Below, one piece after another: positions 42,336 through 50,959 of a stretch of DNA of 64,000 bases. This DNA comes from Muribaculum sp. (lineage in GTDB: Bacteria > Bacillota > Clostridia > Lachnospirales > Lachnospiraceae): assembly GCA_023663505.1 (NCBI GenBank), contig JAMPHH010000014.1, forward strand, positions 1 to 64,000. The letters are read 5' to 3'. The notes under the pieces were generated by a model, which was given only the letters and a program-made list of their open reading frames with translations, was not told where the DNA came from and ran no database searches. A program made the position numbers and the translations under genes. Within the stretch, counting starts at the first letter, position 1, and every line of letters begins with the position of its first letter.

Positions 42336-43487
42336 TTATAAATCTAAAATCGCCAGTGCTGTTTTTGACTCGTTAAGCTTGTTCTTTAAGACAATGTTTA
42401 ATCCGTTCCCGTTTTCATAGCAAATTTGTGGCAATCCGCCCTGAATTGTACTAAATTTCATATAATACCCGTCAAATTTACGTGAAGTGACTGCCCCTGA
42501 CTCCATATTGTATATATATATGGTTTCCTTATATTCAGCACACATAAGCAAAAGCCTGTCTTGATACACATACGGTGACAGAAAATCCGTGGTTCCAACA
42601 TCAAAAGTATATTCTTGGCACTTTCCTGACTGCCCTATCTTATATAGTGTCCTTTGGGTCGTATCCTCCTCATTAGTCAGCATGTACGCAAATGTTCGCC
42701 CATAAAAAACATTATAATAATACAACAATGGTTTGCCCCTTGTTATCCTATACAGCAATTCTCCTTCTAAGATTGTATAATGTAACGCATTACCGTTTAA
42801 CACACACAGTTTCACGTCATCTTTATCACCAGAACCATAAATCGCAGCAAAAAACGCATCCCCGAAACACCCCTTGTCACACTCAACCCGATTCAACCCG
42901 CCTTCTACTAAAGAATCCACAATAAAATATGAATGCGTGGGAGCTTCCTTGTCTCCCGTAATGGAGTACATGTCATGGCGAATTCCCCACTCAGTCCTTT
43001 TCAACGTCGCATTCCACCGGGTGTTTACATCTACGGAATGCAAATATTTTTCGCCGATGTTGGCGTATGCCCATACAGGGGTGCTTGTTTTTCTCCAGTT
43101 TTTCAAATCCTCGGAAAAATACATTTCTGTGCTTATGCTTATATATACTTGCCCGTTATATGTACTTGGGTAATACGCCATGCCCCATCGCGCCTGCAGC
43201 TTCTCATCATACGCATATATTGTGTTACCTTGATTCAAGTCATAATACATCGTGGCAGCATTTCTAGTGGACAGATCCCTACTGCCAACATAAAAGGGCG
43301 ATATAACAACCTCTCCCCCGCCGCCTTTCAGCTTCTCCCACACCAAATGCAGCTCTAAATCATCGTCACAATAATATAACCTGTCATGGTGATACCATGC
43401 CCCATCCGCTGACTGCCCGATAATGTCCTTGTGCTCCATTGCCTGACCGTCCTGATACCGTACTATCCTTGCACTCTGTCTGCCCAT
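42336..43487 (-). CDS. Phage tail-tip protein, beta-rich, function unknown
   Basis: A 383-aa protein rich in Tyr and short beta strands (MYYDLNQGNTIYAYDEKLQ, VYISISTEMYFSEDLKNWRK). The alternating pattern suggests a propeller such as those of receptor-binding proteins. A+T-richer than the genes around it, as expected for a module exchanged between phages. Starts directly after the preceding stop (TAAATG). Confidence 0.6.
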   Translation of the reverse strand: MGRQSARIVRYQDGQAMEHKDIIGQSADGAWYHHDRLYYCDDDLELHLVWEKLKGGGGEVVISPFYVGSRDLSTRNAATMYYDLNQGNTIYAYDEKLQARWGMAYYPSTYNGQVYISISTEMYFSEDLKNWRKTSTPVWAYANIGEKYLHSVDVNTRWNATLKRTEWGIRHDMYSITGDKEAPTHSYFIVDSLVEGGLNRVECDKGCFGDAFFAAIYGSGDKDDVKLCVLNGNALHYTILEGELLYRITRGKPLLYYYNVFYGRTFAYMLTNEEDTTQRTLYKIGQSGKCQEYTFDVGTTDFLSPYVYQDRLLLMCAEYKETIYIYNMESGAVTSRKFDGYYMKFSTIQGGLPQICYENGNGLNIVLKNKLNESKTALAILDL

Positions 43488-44810
43488 TTAATTCACCACG
43501 ACCTCTCCTTGGATAACGTACCACGTACCCGCCTTTCGCTCCGTCTCCGGCGGCTCTGTCTGCACGGAGACCCATTTCTCCGCAAACATCTTGTCAATCT
43601 CGTCTTTCGTGTAGGTGTTCCCCTGTGCCTGCGATCCGACTTTGCGCTTTAACTCCTCAAATTGCGCCTTTAAATCCGTAACGAATTCATTCTGATATTC
43701 TTCGCCCTCCGCGGAATACTTATCATGCAATGCCTGTAATCCGGACAATTCTCTGGAAAAAACATGAAATTCCCGCTCTACAAAGTCCCCCTTCTCATTT
43801 AGAACCATGTAGGATACAACGTCCTTTCCGCATTCCAGATACGGCAAACCATTATTGTTGCTCAGAAACGGGTGATACGATATACCCGATATATAAGGGT
43901 ATATATTTTCCGCCATCTGCAGGAGCGTCTCCGTGCTCAGCCCTTCCGTGAACATATTCCCCTGTATGATATAACGGTTGTTCCCCTCGCCATAGCTGAC
44001 CCCTGTATCGCTCTCTGACTGGCGAATGACGAGCTTGTCCACAGGTTTGACGCTGTATCCCTCATATTCCAATTTCCGATAAGTGCCAACGTATTCCGTG
44101 GGCTCCGTAATGCCTCCCGACTGGTCAATCCCCAAGAATAATGGTAAAAATGCAGGCAAATATGCGCCCTCATGATCTTCCAGATTCTTCAGCGCACGGT
44201 ACTCGAACTTGTCCTGTCTGTTGATGATCCCGCACACGCCGTTAATCTGACAGACAGACTTAACCACGTCAAGCGCCTTCATGCTCGTTGGGCTATACTG
44301 TTTGCTGATCATAATACCGTCATTTGGCAGCGTGGCCGTTTCCTGCGCAATTCCCAGATACGTCATCAGGCTGTTCCTGATATCTGCGATAGAGAGTGGA
44401 AAATTCAGCTTGTTATACCATTCCGATACATCAATGATCCCCTTAGTATACAGCACGTCATATCCGCTGACTTCCTTTGAGCCCTTGATCCCCTGATTAG
44501 TCACGCTGTCCACGATGCCATGAAATATCGGGATAGGCTCGTCCTCCGTGCCATCCGTCCATATGGTGACGGTATACCGCTCGCCCACGATGTCAGTATC
44601 CAAGCCACGGAGCGTTATGCTGCAGTAGCTGGGGATACAGCCTACGAATTCAACCGCATCCCCGTCCATGATAGTCTCCTTCAGCCTTAATGATTCCCCT
44701 TCTATCAGGCGGTTTGTGAATCTCAAGCCTGATTCCGGAAAGTCTATGACAAGGTTCTTATGAACAATATCCGCATAATATTCGCTTTTTACCTTTTCCG
44801 ATACCTGCAT
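43488..44810 (-). CDS. Phage tail/baseplate protein
   Basis: A 440-aa protein downstream of the distal-tail gene in the position of the tail-associated hub (gp27-like). N-terminal half is beta-rich with FHGIVDSVTNQGIKGSKEVS; the C-terminal part has a helical segment (KAQFEELKRKVGSQAQ) and a KDEIDKMFAEKW end like fibre-attachment proteins. Family not certain. Confidence 0.65.
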   Translation of the reverse strand: MQVSEKVKSEYYADIVHKNLVIDFPESGLRFTNRLIEGESLRLKETIMDGDAVEFVGCIPSYCSITLRGLDTDIVGERYTVTIWTDGTEDEPIPIFHGIVDSVTNQGIKGSKEVSGYDVLYTKGIIDVSEWYNKLNFPLSIADIRNSLMTYLGIAQETATLPNDGIMISKQYSPTSMKALDVVKSVCQINGVCGIINRQDKFEYRALKNLEDHEGAYLPAFLPLFLGIDQSGGITEPTEYVGTYRKLEYEGYSVKPVDKLVIRQSESDTGVSYGEGNNRYIIQGNMFTEGLSTETLLQMAENIYPYISGISYHPFLSNNNGLPYLECGKDVVSYMVLNEKGDFVEREFHVFSRELSGLQALHDKYSAEGEEYQNEFVTDLKAQFEELKRKVGSQAQGNTYTKDEIDKMFAEKWVSVQTEPPETERKAGTWYVIQGEVVVN

Positions 44811-45211
44811 TAATGTTCCTCCAAGCTGATGGGCATTTCATCATAATGAATTTCTTTTTCGTCTGCGTATTTGATTGCACTTGTCTCATCTGTCATGCGG
44901 AAGGTTCCCGTCAGGTACCTGTCAAGCTTGTCCTCATAAAACTCCACCTCAATGCTGTCTGTTTCCTCAAAAATTGACCGGATAAAATCATGCTCTTCCG
45001 CCGTATGCTCCTTAATCGTGAACTGTATGTAATATTGCGGCTTCTTGTAGTTGACAACATGCGTGATACCGTCCCCGTCCGGCCAAGTCTCAATATTTCT
45101 TTTCTTCGGGGTAATCTTGAAGGAACCCTGCTTGACAATATTGACAGCCATACCATCCGGACAGGGGAACTTGATACCTGCAATCTTACATTGATACCCC
45201 TTGTAATTCAT
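44810..45211 (-). CDS. Small tail protein (distal tail position)
   Basis: A 133-aa beta-rich protein (MNYKGYQCKIAGIKFPCPDG, PQYYIQFTIKEHTAEEHDFI). Its place right after the tape measure gene is that of a distal tail or DUF6711-type component. ATGA overlap with the tape measure stop. Confidence 0.65.
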   Translation of the reverse strand: MNYKGYQCKIAGIKFPCPDGMAVNIVKQGSFKITPKKRNIETWPDGDGITHVVNYKKPQYYIQFTIKEHTAEEHDFIRSIFEETDSIEVEFYEDKLDRYLTGTFRMTDETSAIKYADEKEIHYDEMPISLEEH

Positions 45212-47703
45212 CCGACAACCTCCCTATCCGTGCGCTTTTTCTCAATTTTGGCTTCTTTCTTGATAACCCGCAGCAGCTCTGCGCCGTCCCCCTCAACCTC
45301 CAGATGCACATTGGCAACCAGCTCATTATCTGACTCGCCCTGAGGGATATCAGCCTCGCTCACCATTGCGGCGCCTTCCGCCATGCCGCTGCCGACGATC
45401 GCGCCAACGTCCTGCATGGTCTGATCAAGCTTCGGCTCCGTGCCCTCGACGCCCTCAATCAGTCCCGTGCCGACCATCTCACCCGCCCACATCATCAGCT
45501 TGGAAGGGGACGCAATTCCAAAGAAGTCCTTGATGCCCTGCCATGCCGAGGACGCAATATCTACAATTGTTTCCAAAACCGCCTTACGCATGGAATCGAG
45601 ACCATTGATAATGCCTTCAATGATATTAATGCCAAGGCTTATCCAGTCCACCTCATTGAGTGCCTCGCCAAGGGAATAACATATCTCCAAAAATCCTACC
45701 AACAGGTCGGGCAGGGCTTTGAACAAGCCTTCATTAATCGCCATCACTATCTCAATTGCAGCCTCGATAAACATGGGCAGATTCTCTATCACGAAGTCCA
45801 CCATACCTATCAGCAGCCCGACAACGCCATCGACAATATTGTCGATATTCTCTAACAGCCCCTCGCTCAACGCCAAGATAATCTGCAGTGTCGCTTCCAG
45901 TAATAATGGCAGGTTTTCTATGATTGTGTTGCCAATCTCCATCACGGTGTCTATAATCACCGGCACGAGCTCCGGAATTGCGTCCGCGATTCCGGATGCC
46001 AAGCTTGTCAAGATTACCATTCCCGCCCCAACCAACCCGGGAAGGTTTGATAATATGAACGTCAGGAGCGTCTCCATAATCTCTATCCCCGTGTCTGTCA
46101 GGAGCGGAAGGTTCTCCATGATCCCCTCCCCAAACGCAGTGAGTACCTGCGCCCCCGCATCAACCACGTCAGGAAGCTTTTCCACAATCATGGAAACGCC
46201 CTCGCCTAAGAGCTCGCCAAAGGTATCCATGGCGCCCTCCAGCCCGTTTTCCTTGAAGCTTTCGGTGATCTCTGACAGACCATCCGCGCCAAACTGCACG
46301 AATTCCCTCAAGCTGGGGGTTAGCTGATCCGATACCACAATCTGGGCTCCCTCCAATGCGCTTTGGAATAAGGTCACATCACCCGCAAGATTGTCAAGCT
46401 GAGTGTCCGCCATCTTCTGGGCGGCGCCCTCGGCATCATCAATATACCCTTCCAACTCGTTCCAACGGCTTCCAGTGTCCCCAAGCGATTTGGACATCTC
46501 ATTTAACATAATAAGCGCATCGTCCACGTCAAGATCGTACTCATTGGCATAAAATTCCGCCATCTCCTCCATATCGTCAGCCCCTTGTGCGAGGCACCGC
46601 TGCATTTCGCCTAGGACGGAGTTCATGCCATTGAGACTGTCCCTACAGCTCCAATTGTTCTCCTCGTATTTATCAAGGTTGACTCCCGCCGCCTTAATAC
46701 TTTGAGCCAGACTGTCAAAGTCTACCGCCGTGTTTGCCAGTAGAGCATTGACGGACTTCAAGTCAACCTTGTTAAACATTGTATTTAAGACATTTGTCTG
46801 CTCCTGCTGCGACATGGTGGAGAGAACGTTGTTCAAATCCTCAAATGTTTCGTTCAACGGTTTTAGGTTGCCGGACATGTCATATGCCCTGATTCCTAAG
46901 CTTTCCATAAGCTCAGCCGCCTTGTCGGTTGGCGCTGACAGCGACAGGATAATATTTCTCAATGCGGTTCCGCCCTCCGCGCCCTTGACGCCGTTATCCG
47001 CCAGAATTCCGAGGGCGGTGGACAGTTCCGTCGTGCCGCCCGCCAGATTCTTGGCGGTTCCGCCGACTGTCAGGATTGCCTCGCCAAGCTGTGCGATGCT
47101 CGTGTTGGATTTACTGGAGGTCTTCGCCATGATGTCCACAAGCTCGCTTGTTTCCTCGATCGACAACCCGAGAGCGCTCTGTGCGTCAGTCACCATGTCG
47201 GACGCGGATGCCAGCTCGATTCCCCCGGCTGCTGCCAGATTGAGCACATTGGGAAGCATTGCCATGGACGTGTCCGCATCATACCCCGCCAAAGCCATAT
47301 AGTTCAACGCATCCGCCGCCTGAGACGCCGAAAAAGCGGTTGACGCCCCCATCTCCTGAGCAAATACGCGCAAATCCTCAATCTCGTCCACGGTCACTCC
47401 CATGGTTGCCGCAACCTGCGACATGGACGCGTCAAAACTCATTCCCGCCTCCACGGAGCTTTTGCCAAACGCCACCACGCCCGTTGTCGCTGCCGCCATG
47501 CCCGCCCCGATTGCCGCGACCCCTGCCTTAAGTCCCGAACCGATCGCGGAAGCAATCTTACCGCCCGCGCTTTTCCCTGCGGACTCTGCAGCTCCATCCA
47601 TCGCTATGCCAAGGTCGCTGCTGATCTTTTTCTGTGCGCCTTTCATGTTAGGGATAATCGTCACTGTGGCTTTCGCCACCTCAACCATACCGCTGTCAGC
47701 CAT
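45208..47703 (-). CDS. Phage tail tape measure protein
   Basis: An 831-aa protein that sets tail length. N-terminal part (about 70-400) is the TIGR01760-type core (FDASMSQVAATMGVTVDEI, FSASQAADALNYMALAGYD). From about 500 hydrophobic repeats (VEKLPDVVDAGAQVLTAFGE and similar PxxxxAGxxI units) resemble the transmembrane hydrophobic repeats of other tape measures. Start at 47703 follows AAGGGGTG and overlaps the chaperone ORF by 8 nt. Confidence 0.93.
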   Translation of the reverse strand: MADSGMVEVAKATVTIIPNMKGAQKKISSDLGIAMDGAAESAGKSAGGKIASAIGSGLKAGVAAIGAGMAAATTGVVAFGKSSVEAGMSFDASMSQVAATMGVTVDEIEDLRVFAQEMGASTAFSASQAADALNYMALAGYDADTSMAMLPNVLNLAAAGGIELASASDMVTDAQSALGLSIEETSELVDIMAKTSSKSNTSIAQLGEAILTVGGTAKNLAGGTTELSTALGILADNGVKGAEGGTALRNIILSLSAPTDKAAELMESLGIRAYDMSGNLKPLNETFEDLNNVLSTMSQQEQTNVLNTMFNKVDLKSVNALLANTAVDFDSLAQSIKAAGVNLDKYEENNWSCRDSLNGMNSVLGEMQRCLAQGADDMEEMAEFYANEYDLDVDDALIMLNEMSKSLGDTGSRWNELEGYIDDAEGAAQKMADTQLDNLAGDVTLFQSALEGAQIVVSDQLTPSLREFVQFGADGLSEITESFKENGLEGAMDTFGELLGEGVSMIVEKLPDVVDAGAQVLTAFGEGIMENLPLLTDTGIEIMETLLTFILSNLPGLVGAGMVILTSLASGIADAIPELVPVIIDTVMEIGNTIIENLPLLLEATLQIILALSEGLLENIDNIVDGVVGLLIGMVDFVIENLPMFIEAAIEIVMAINEGLFKALPDLLVGFLEICYSLGEALNEVDWISLGINIIEGIINGLDSMRKAVLETIVDIASSAWQGIKDFFGIASPSKLMMWAGEMVGTGLIEGVEGTEPKLDQTMQDVGAIVGSGMAEGAAMVSEADIPQGESDNELVANVHLEVEGDGAELLRVIKKEAKIEKKRTDREVVG

Positions 47704-48178
47704 TTCTCTCACCCCTTTCCCTTCGTTTTCTCTCAAACCACTTGTCCAATTCGTCCGGTGGCAGCGGGTCGCGCCCAAAATGCCGCTCACCGTCATCCGC
47801 ATTCCGGCGATTCGTCACGGGACGGATTTGGAATTTAGGTCTTGGGTAGGTTCTCTTGGTCATAAGGGTTTTTACATTGGTATTAAAAATCGCCAACATG
47901 TCATAGATATCAGCCAGTAAAGCGTTAGTCTTGGCGATGCTGCACCAGTCCGCCAGTTCAGGCGCCAGCTCCCTGCACAGTGCGGAATCCGGACTCTTAT
48001 GCGTGATAAAAGACTGGAGCGCACTCCACGGCAGAGTGCGCCCCACGTCATTTAATGTATAACCAGTCTTGGTCAATAAGTCATATTCTATCGCCCCTTG
48101 GTGCTCATGAACGAACCCCGCAAGGCTTAGAATTCCCCCACGGAGATATTCCCTTCCTTTTTGGACGCCTCTGTCCAT
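47696..48178 (-). CDS. Tail assembly chaperone T part, reached by -1 frameshift
   Basis: An open frame of 160 codons in the -1 frame of the preceding gene. The ATG at 48178 has no ribosome binding site and lies inside the upstream gene, so it is probably expressed only as a fusion (GT product), as in lambda and many siphoviruses. The protein (WSALQSFITHKSPDSALCRE, WFERKRRERG end) is DUF5361-like. Shift sites to consider: CAAAAAG around 48160 or GGGGGAA near 48132-48139. Confidence 0.75.
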   Translation of the reverse strand: MDRGVQKGREYLRGGILSLAGFVHEHQGAIEYDLLTKTGYTLNDVGRTLPWSALQSFITHKSPDSALCRELAPELADWCSIAKTNALLADIYDMLAIFNTNVKTLMTKRTYPRPKFQIRPVTNRRNADDGERHFGRDPLPPDELDKWFERKRRERGERNG

Positions 48179-48417
48179 GCCTTCATGATCGTAATCAAAT
48201 CCGCATAGCTGATTTGAGCCTGATATTCCTCCGGAATCTGTTCCAGCATGAACTCAATCGTTCCCTTCTTTGTGGTCATCCTGTTCACATCTTTTACAGA
48301 CAGGGATGCGGCGAGTGGTATATTGAAGCTCTCCCCGCTTTTCCCGATATTGACCTCCAACACCTCGACCTTTTTCTCTTTTTCACCGATTGTTATCACA
48401 TTTTTTACCTGATTCAT
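48127..48417 (-). CDS. Tail assembly chaperone G part
   Basis: A 96-aa protein between the major tail protein and the tape measure, the expected site for gpG. It is acidic and lysine-rich, with a beta start (MNQVKNVITIGEKEKKVEVL). Start behind AAGGAGG. Ends 51 nt inside the -1 frame ORF. Confidence 0.8.
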   Translation of the reverse strand: MNQVKNVITIGEKEKKVEVLEVNIGKSGESFNIPLAASLSVKDVNRMTTKKGTIEFMLEQIPEEYQAQISYADLITIMKAWTEASKKEGNISVGEF

Positions 48418-48428
48418 GTGCTGCCTCC

Positions 48429-49109
48429 TTATCCAAGCATCTCGTCATCCTGTGTCTCGTCACCCTGTTCCTGATCCTCCGACTGTCCGCTGTCAGGGTC
48501 TTCTGTTTCTTCAGGATTGACGGGTTCTTCCTTCACTTCAGGTTCTTCCGTGACCTCCTTCATGGTCTTCCCATCATCCATGATGATCTGCATACCGCTG
48601 TCACCCAACGCGGTGATGGTGGGCGTCCATGTGATCGCCGTGCCCGGGGCAAACGTAATATCCGCCATGCTCATGATCTGCCCCTCTTTGCAGCCGACCA
48701 TGATCATGTCGTCGCCATCCTTCATCAGCCACAAGAACGCCTCCTCCTTCGGCAACTGACCGGACAAGGACGCAGACACCAGTCTCCCGTGCTTATCCGT
48801 CGCCTCGATCGTGGTCACGTTCTCCTTACCGAGCACGGTCTTGAGCACCTCCTCCGTCGTGTCCATGATCGGAGCCTGTACCTTTTCCGAATGATCCGTC
48901 AGGACTACCCGCTTGACCACGTTCGCCCAGTTCTTCAGATTCGTTGTGGACTTCTCTGTCGTGAGTGTAATGCCCGCGTCGGACACGTCACCCACTTTCC
49001 TCCATGCATTTGATAGTGCCTCGTAAGGACTTGCGGGGAGCTCCGTCCCTGCGGGTGCATGGAAGAACATGCCGCTTGCAAGCCCATTTCCCATTTTTGT
49101 ATCACTCAT
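48429..49109 (-). CDS. Major tail protein
   Basis: A 226-aa tail tube protein (GMFFHAPAGTELPASPYEAL, then LTTEKSTTNLKNWANVVKRV and QIMSMADITFAPGTAITWTP). The last 45 residues are an acidic, Pro/Glu/Asp-rich tail (EEPEVKEEPVNPEETEDPDS), probably surface exposed or flexible. Start at 49109 with GGAGG upstream. Confidence 0.85.
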   Translation of the reverse strand: MSDTKMGNGLASGMFFHAPAGTELPASPYEALSNAWRKVGDVSDAGITLTTEKSTTNLKNWANVVKRVVLTDHSEKVQAPIMDTTEEVLKTVLGKENVTTIEATDKHGRLVSASLSGQLPKEEAFLWLMKDGDDMIMVGCKEGQIMSMADITFAPGTAITWTPTITALGDSGMQIIMDDGKTMKEVTEEPEVKEEPVNPEETEDPDSGQSEDQEQGDETQDDEMLG

Positions 49110-49504
49110 TTTCGTATAACCTCCATTTCTTTCTGATGCGCAACCACCTGTAATCTGGCCCTGCACAATTCCAAATCCGGACGGACGGGGTCGCTCCCCC
49201 AAGAGCCGGACGTGTTCACTGATACATACCGCAGGGGCGTTGTCTGCTCCTTGGCTGTCTGCCGCAAAATGCCGATTGCAGCCTGCAGGGTCTCATATGC
49301 GAGTGCGGCGTCCTCCTTTGCCGCCCTTGCATCCAACACCACCTCAAATGTGTCAATCGCCGCCTCAGCCCCGCCTCCCACCATCTGCACCTCGATATGT
49401 GGCAGGCTGTATTCTGCGGGAAGCGGGCGGCAATATACCGACATATAGCCCGATAACGCCTTGCGGATCTCCTCCTCGATGTCAATGCTTACATTTATCT
49501 TCAT
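49106..49504 (-). CDS. Tail terminator/minor tail-type protein
   Basis: A 132-aa protein between connector and major tail protein. Begins MKINVSIDIEEEIRKALSGY and contains TTPLRYVSVNTSGSWGSDPV, matching the usual position and style of tail completion proteins. ATGA overlaps on both sides. Confidence 0.7.
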   Translation of the reverse strand: MKINVSIDIEEEIRKALSGYMSVYCRPLPAEYSLPHIEVQMVGGGAEAAIDTFEVVLDARAAKEDAALAYETLQAAIGILRQTAKEQTTPLRYVSVNTSGSWGSDPVRPDLELCRARLQVVAHQKEMEVIRK

Positions 49505-49770
49505 CCCTTCACCGCCTTCGACAGTGCTTTATCTTCCGACTCGGCGATTATGGATTTTCGATCAGTGGTGCTCACGGACGCCACAAGTCTCCCGCCGCCA
49601 TAACTGCCCTTCCAGATATTGGCGCTGAACCCTGCCCCGCCGCGTTTGTTGTTGGAATTGGCTCTTGACTGAATCTTCTCAGCCTCCTTTTCCAGAACCT
49701 CCTTCACTCCGCTGCTGAACAGTATCTTGCGGAATCCCTTGCTGTCGAAAGTAATCCTTGCCTCGCTCAT
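49501..49770 (-). CDS. HK97 gp10-like head-tail protein
   Basis: An 89-aa protein (MSEARITFDSKGFRKILFSS, RANSNNKRGGAGFSANIWKG). Position and length fit HK97 gp10-like proteins. Start at 49770 for GGAGG spacing; ATGA overlap with the previous stop. Confidence 0.7.
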   Translation of the reverse strand: MSEARITFDSKGFRKILFSSGVKEVLEKEAEKIQSRANSNNKRGGAGFSANIWKGSYGGGRLVASVSTTDRKSIIAESEDKALSKAVKG

Positions 49771-50105
49771 CCCCTCCACCTCCTTAAACTCAGCGCGATA
49801 TGAGTCAGGCTGCCGGATGCCGACTCCATACGCTTTGGCTCCCCATCAATGAGATAGACGCCTCCCTCATACTCAATACGGTCACCTGCCTGCACGTCAG
49901 CCGACGGCGGCAGGTATGCATTCATTCCCTCGCTGATCCCCAAGACCCTGCCCTCCTGTTCAAGCGCCGTGGCAGACGGCTGGACGGAGCAATGCTCGAT
50001 GGTCAGCTTGTCCGCATTCTCCCAATCGGGTACATCCGCTCCCCTAACCTTCTTGACAGCGGGGCGGATGCGCGTCACGCTTTGTCTCCAAAAAGAAACC
50101 ACCAT
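49767..50105 (-). CDS. Head closure/head-tail joining protein
   Basis: A 112-aa beta-barrel-like protein (SADVQAGDRIEYEGGVYLID), the usual form of siphovirus head-tail stoppers. Start at 50105 overlaps the preceding stop by one base (TGATG). Confidence 0.7.
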   Translation of the reverse strand: MVVSFWRQSVTRIRPAVKKVRGADVPDWENADKLTIEHCSVQPSATALEQEGRVLGISEGMNAYLPPSADVQAGDRIEYEGGVYLIDGEPKRMESASGSLTHIALSLRRWRG

Positions 50106-50728
50106 CAAAACACCCCCTGTAACCGATACGGCTCTAATATATCCTTGTCATACTCCTGTAATCTGGTGGCCTGCGCTCCATTGACCCAGCCCGCGTTATA
50201 TGTCACCTGCACGTTTCCGGTGGTCTCTGACTGCACCCCGTAGCTTTGCGCCATGGCATGTGAAGCTCGCTGCATCACTAACTCCTTGAGGGAGTCTGCA
50301 AAGCCTTCCGGCACCCCAGCGATATATTCCACCTGAATCTCTGTCCTCTTGTCAACAAGCCCCACATCAAACACACGGAGTATTCCGTCAGCTTCCTGCA
50401 TATGCACAGGGCAATCCCTTCCCGCAATGCTCACCGACACAATGGATTCTATTTGCCGCGCCGGAAGCTGTATCAGCAATTCGTTCCCTGTCATCACGGC
50501 GATTGCCTTATCCCCGCCAAAAGTCCGCAGCCTGCACTGTGCCTTGGGGTATACGTGCCAGCCACAGTAGCTGCGGATAGCTGATTGTGCCGCCCTGATG
50601 GACGATTCTATCCGAGTGTCACCCTTGTACCTATTGGCGGTCATCATGTTAAATTCTTCCGCTGTCAGTATGTCATTACACTTCCCTGCTTCCGATATGA
50701 TCACGTATCCCCAAGGCGTCTGAATCAT
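50105..50728 (-). CDS. Head-tail connector (adaptor) protein
   Basis: A 207-aa protein of the gp6/gp15 connector type: helical start with RIESSIRAAQSAIRSYCGWH, then beta strands (PARQIESIVSVSIAG) and a C-terminal helical part. Lies between capsid and head closure genes. ATGA overlap upstream. Confidence 0.8.
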   Translation of the reverse strand: MIQTPWGYVIISEAGKCNDILTAEEFNMMTANRYKGDTRIESSIRAAQSAIRSYCGWHVYPKAQCRLRTFGGDKAIAVMTGNELLIQLPARQIESIVSVSIAGRDCPVHMQEADGILRVFDVGLVDKRTEIQVEYIAGVPEGFADSLKELVMQRASHAMAQSYGVQSETTGNVQVTYNAGWVNGAQATRLQEYDKDILEPYRLQGVF

Positions 50729-50934
50729 TTGTTTTGCGCCCTCCTTGATTTATTTGCCTTCGCAGGCTTCATGCTTGCTCCGTCGGGCTCTGCGGGATCC
50801 CCTTCCGGCTCCGCGGGATCCCCTTCCGGTTCTGCGGGATCCCCTTCCGGCTCCGCATTGACCATAACTGCGCCCTTCGGCACCTCCTCGTCAGCAAACT
50901 GGAATATTTTGTCATGGTAAATATATTTTTGCAT
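50725..50934 (-). CDS. Small protein with three PEGDPAE repeats, 69 aa
   Basis: Starts MQKYIYHDKIFQFADEEVPK; residues about 29-50 are three copies of an E-P-E-G-D-P-A heptad encoded by a nearly exact 21-bp DNA repeat at 50791-50853. The end is basic (KPAKANKSRRAQNK). Lies after the capsid gene. Function unknown. Confidence 0.7.
   Translation of the reverse strand: MQKYIYHDKIFQFADEEVPKGAVMVNAEPEGDPAEPEGDPAEPEGDPAEPDGASMKPAKANKSRRAQNK
50791..50853. repeat. Three 21-bp tandem repeats
   Basis: Copies at 50791-50811, 50812-50832 and 50833-50853 share GCGGGATCCCCTTCCGG and differ at two positions. In-frame, so copy number change would lengthen or shorten the protein by 7 residues. Confidence 0.9.
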
Positions 50935-50959
50935 CGTTACGTCTCCTTTCCTTGAACAC

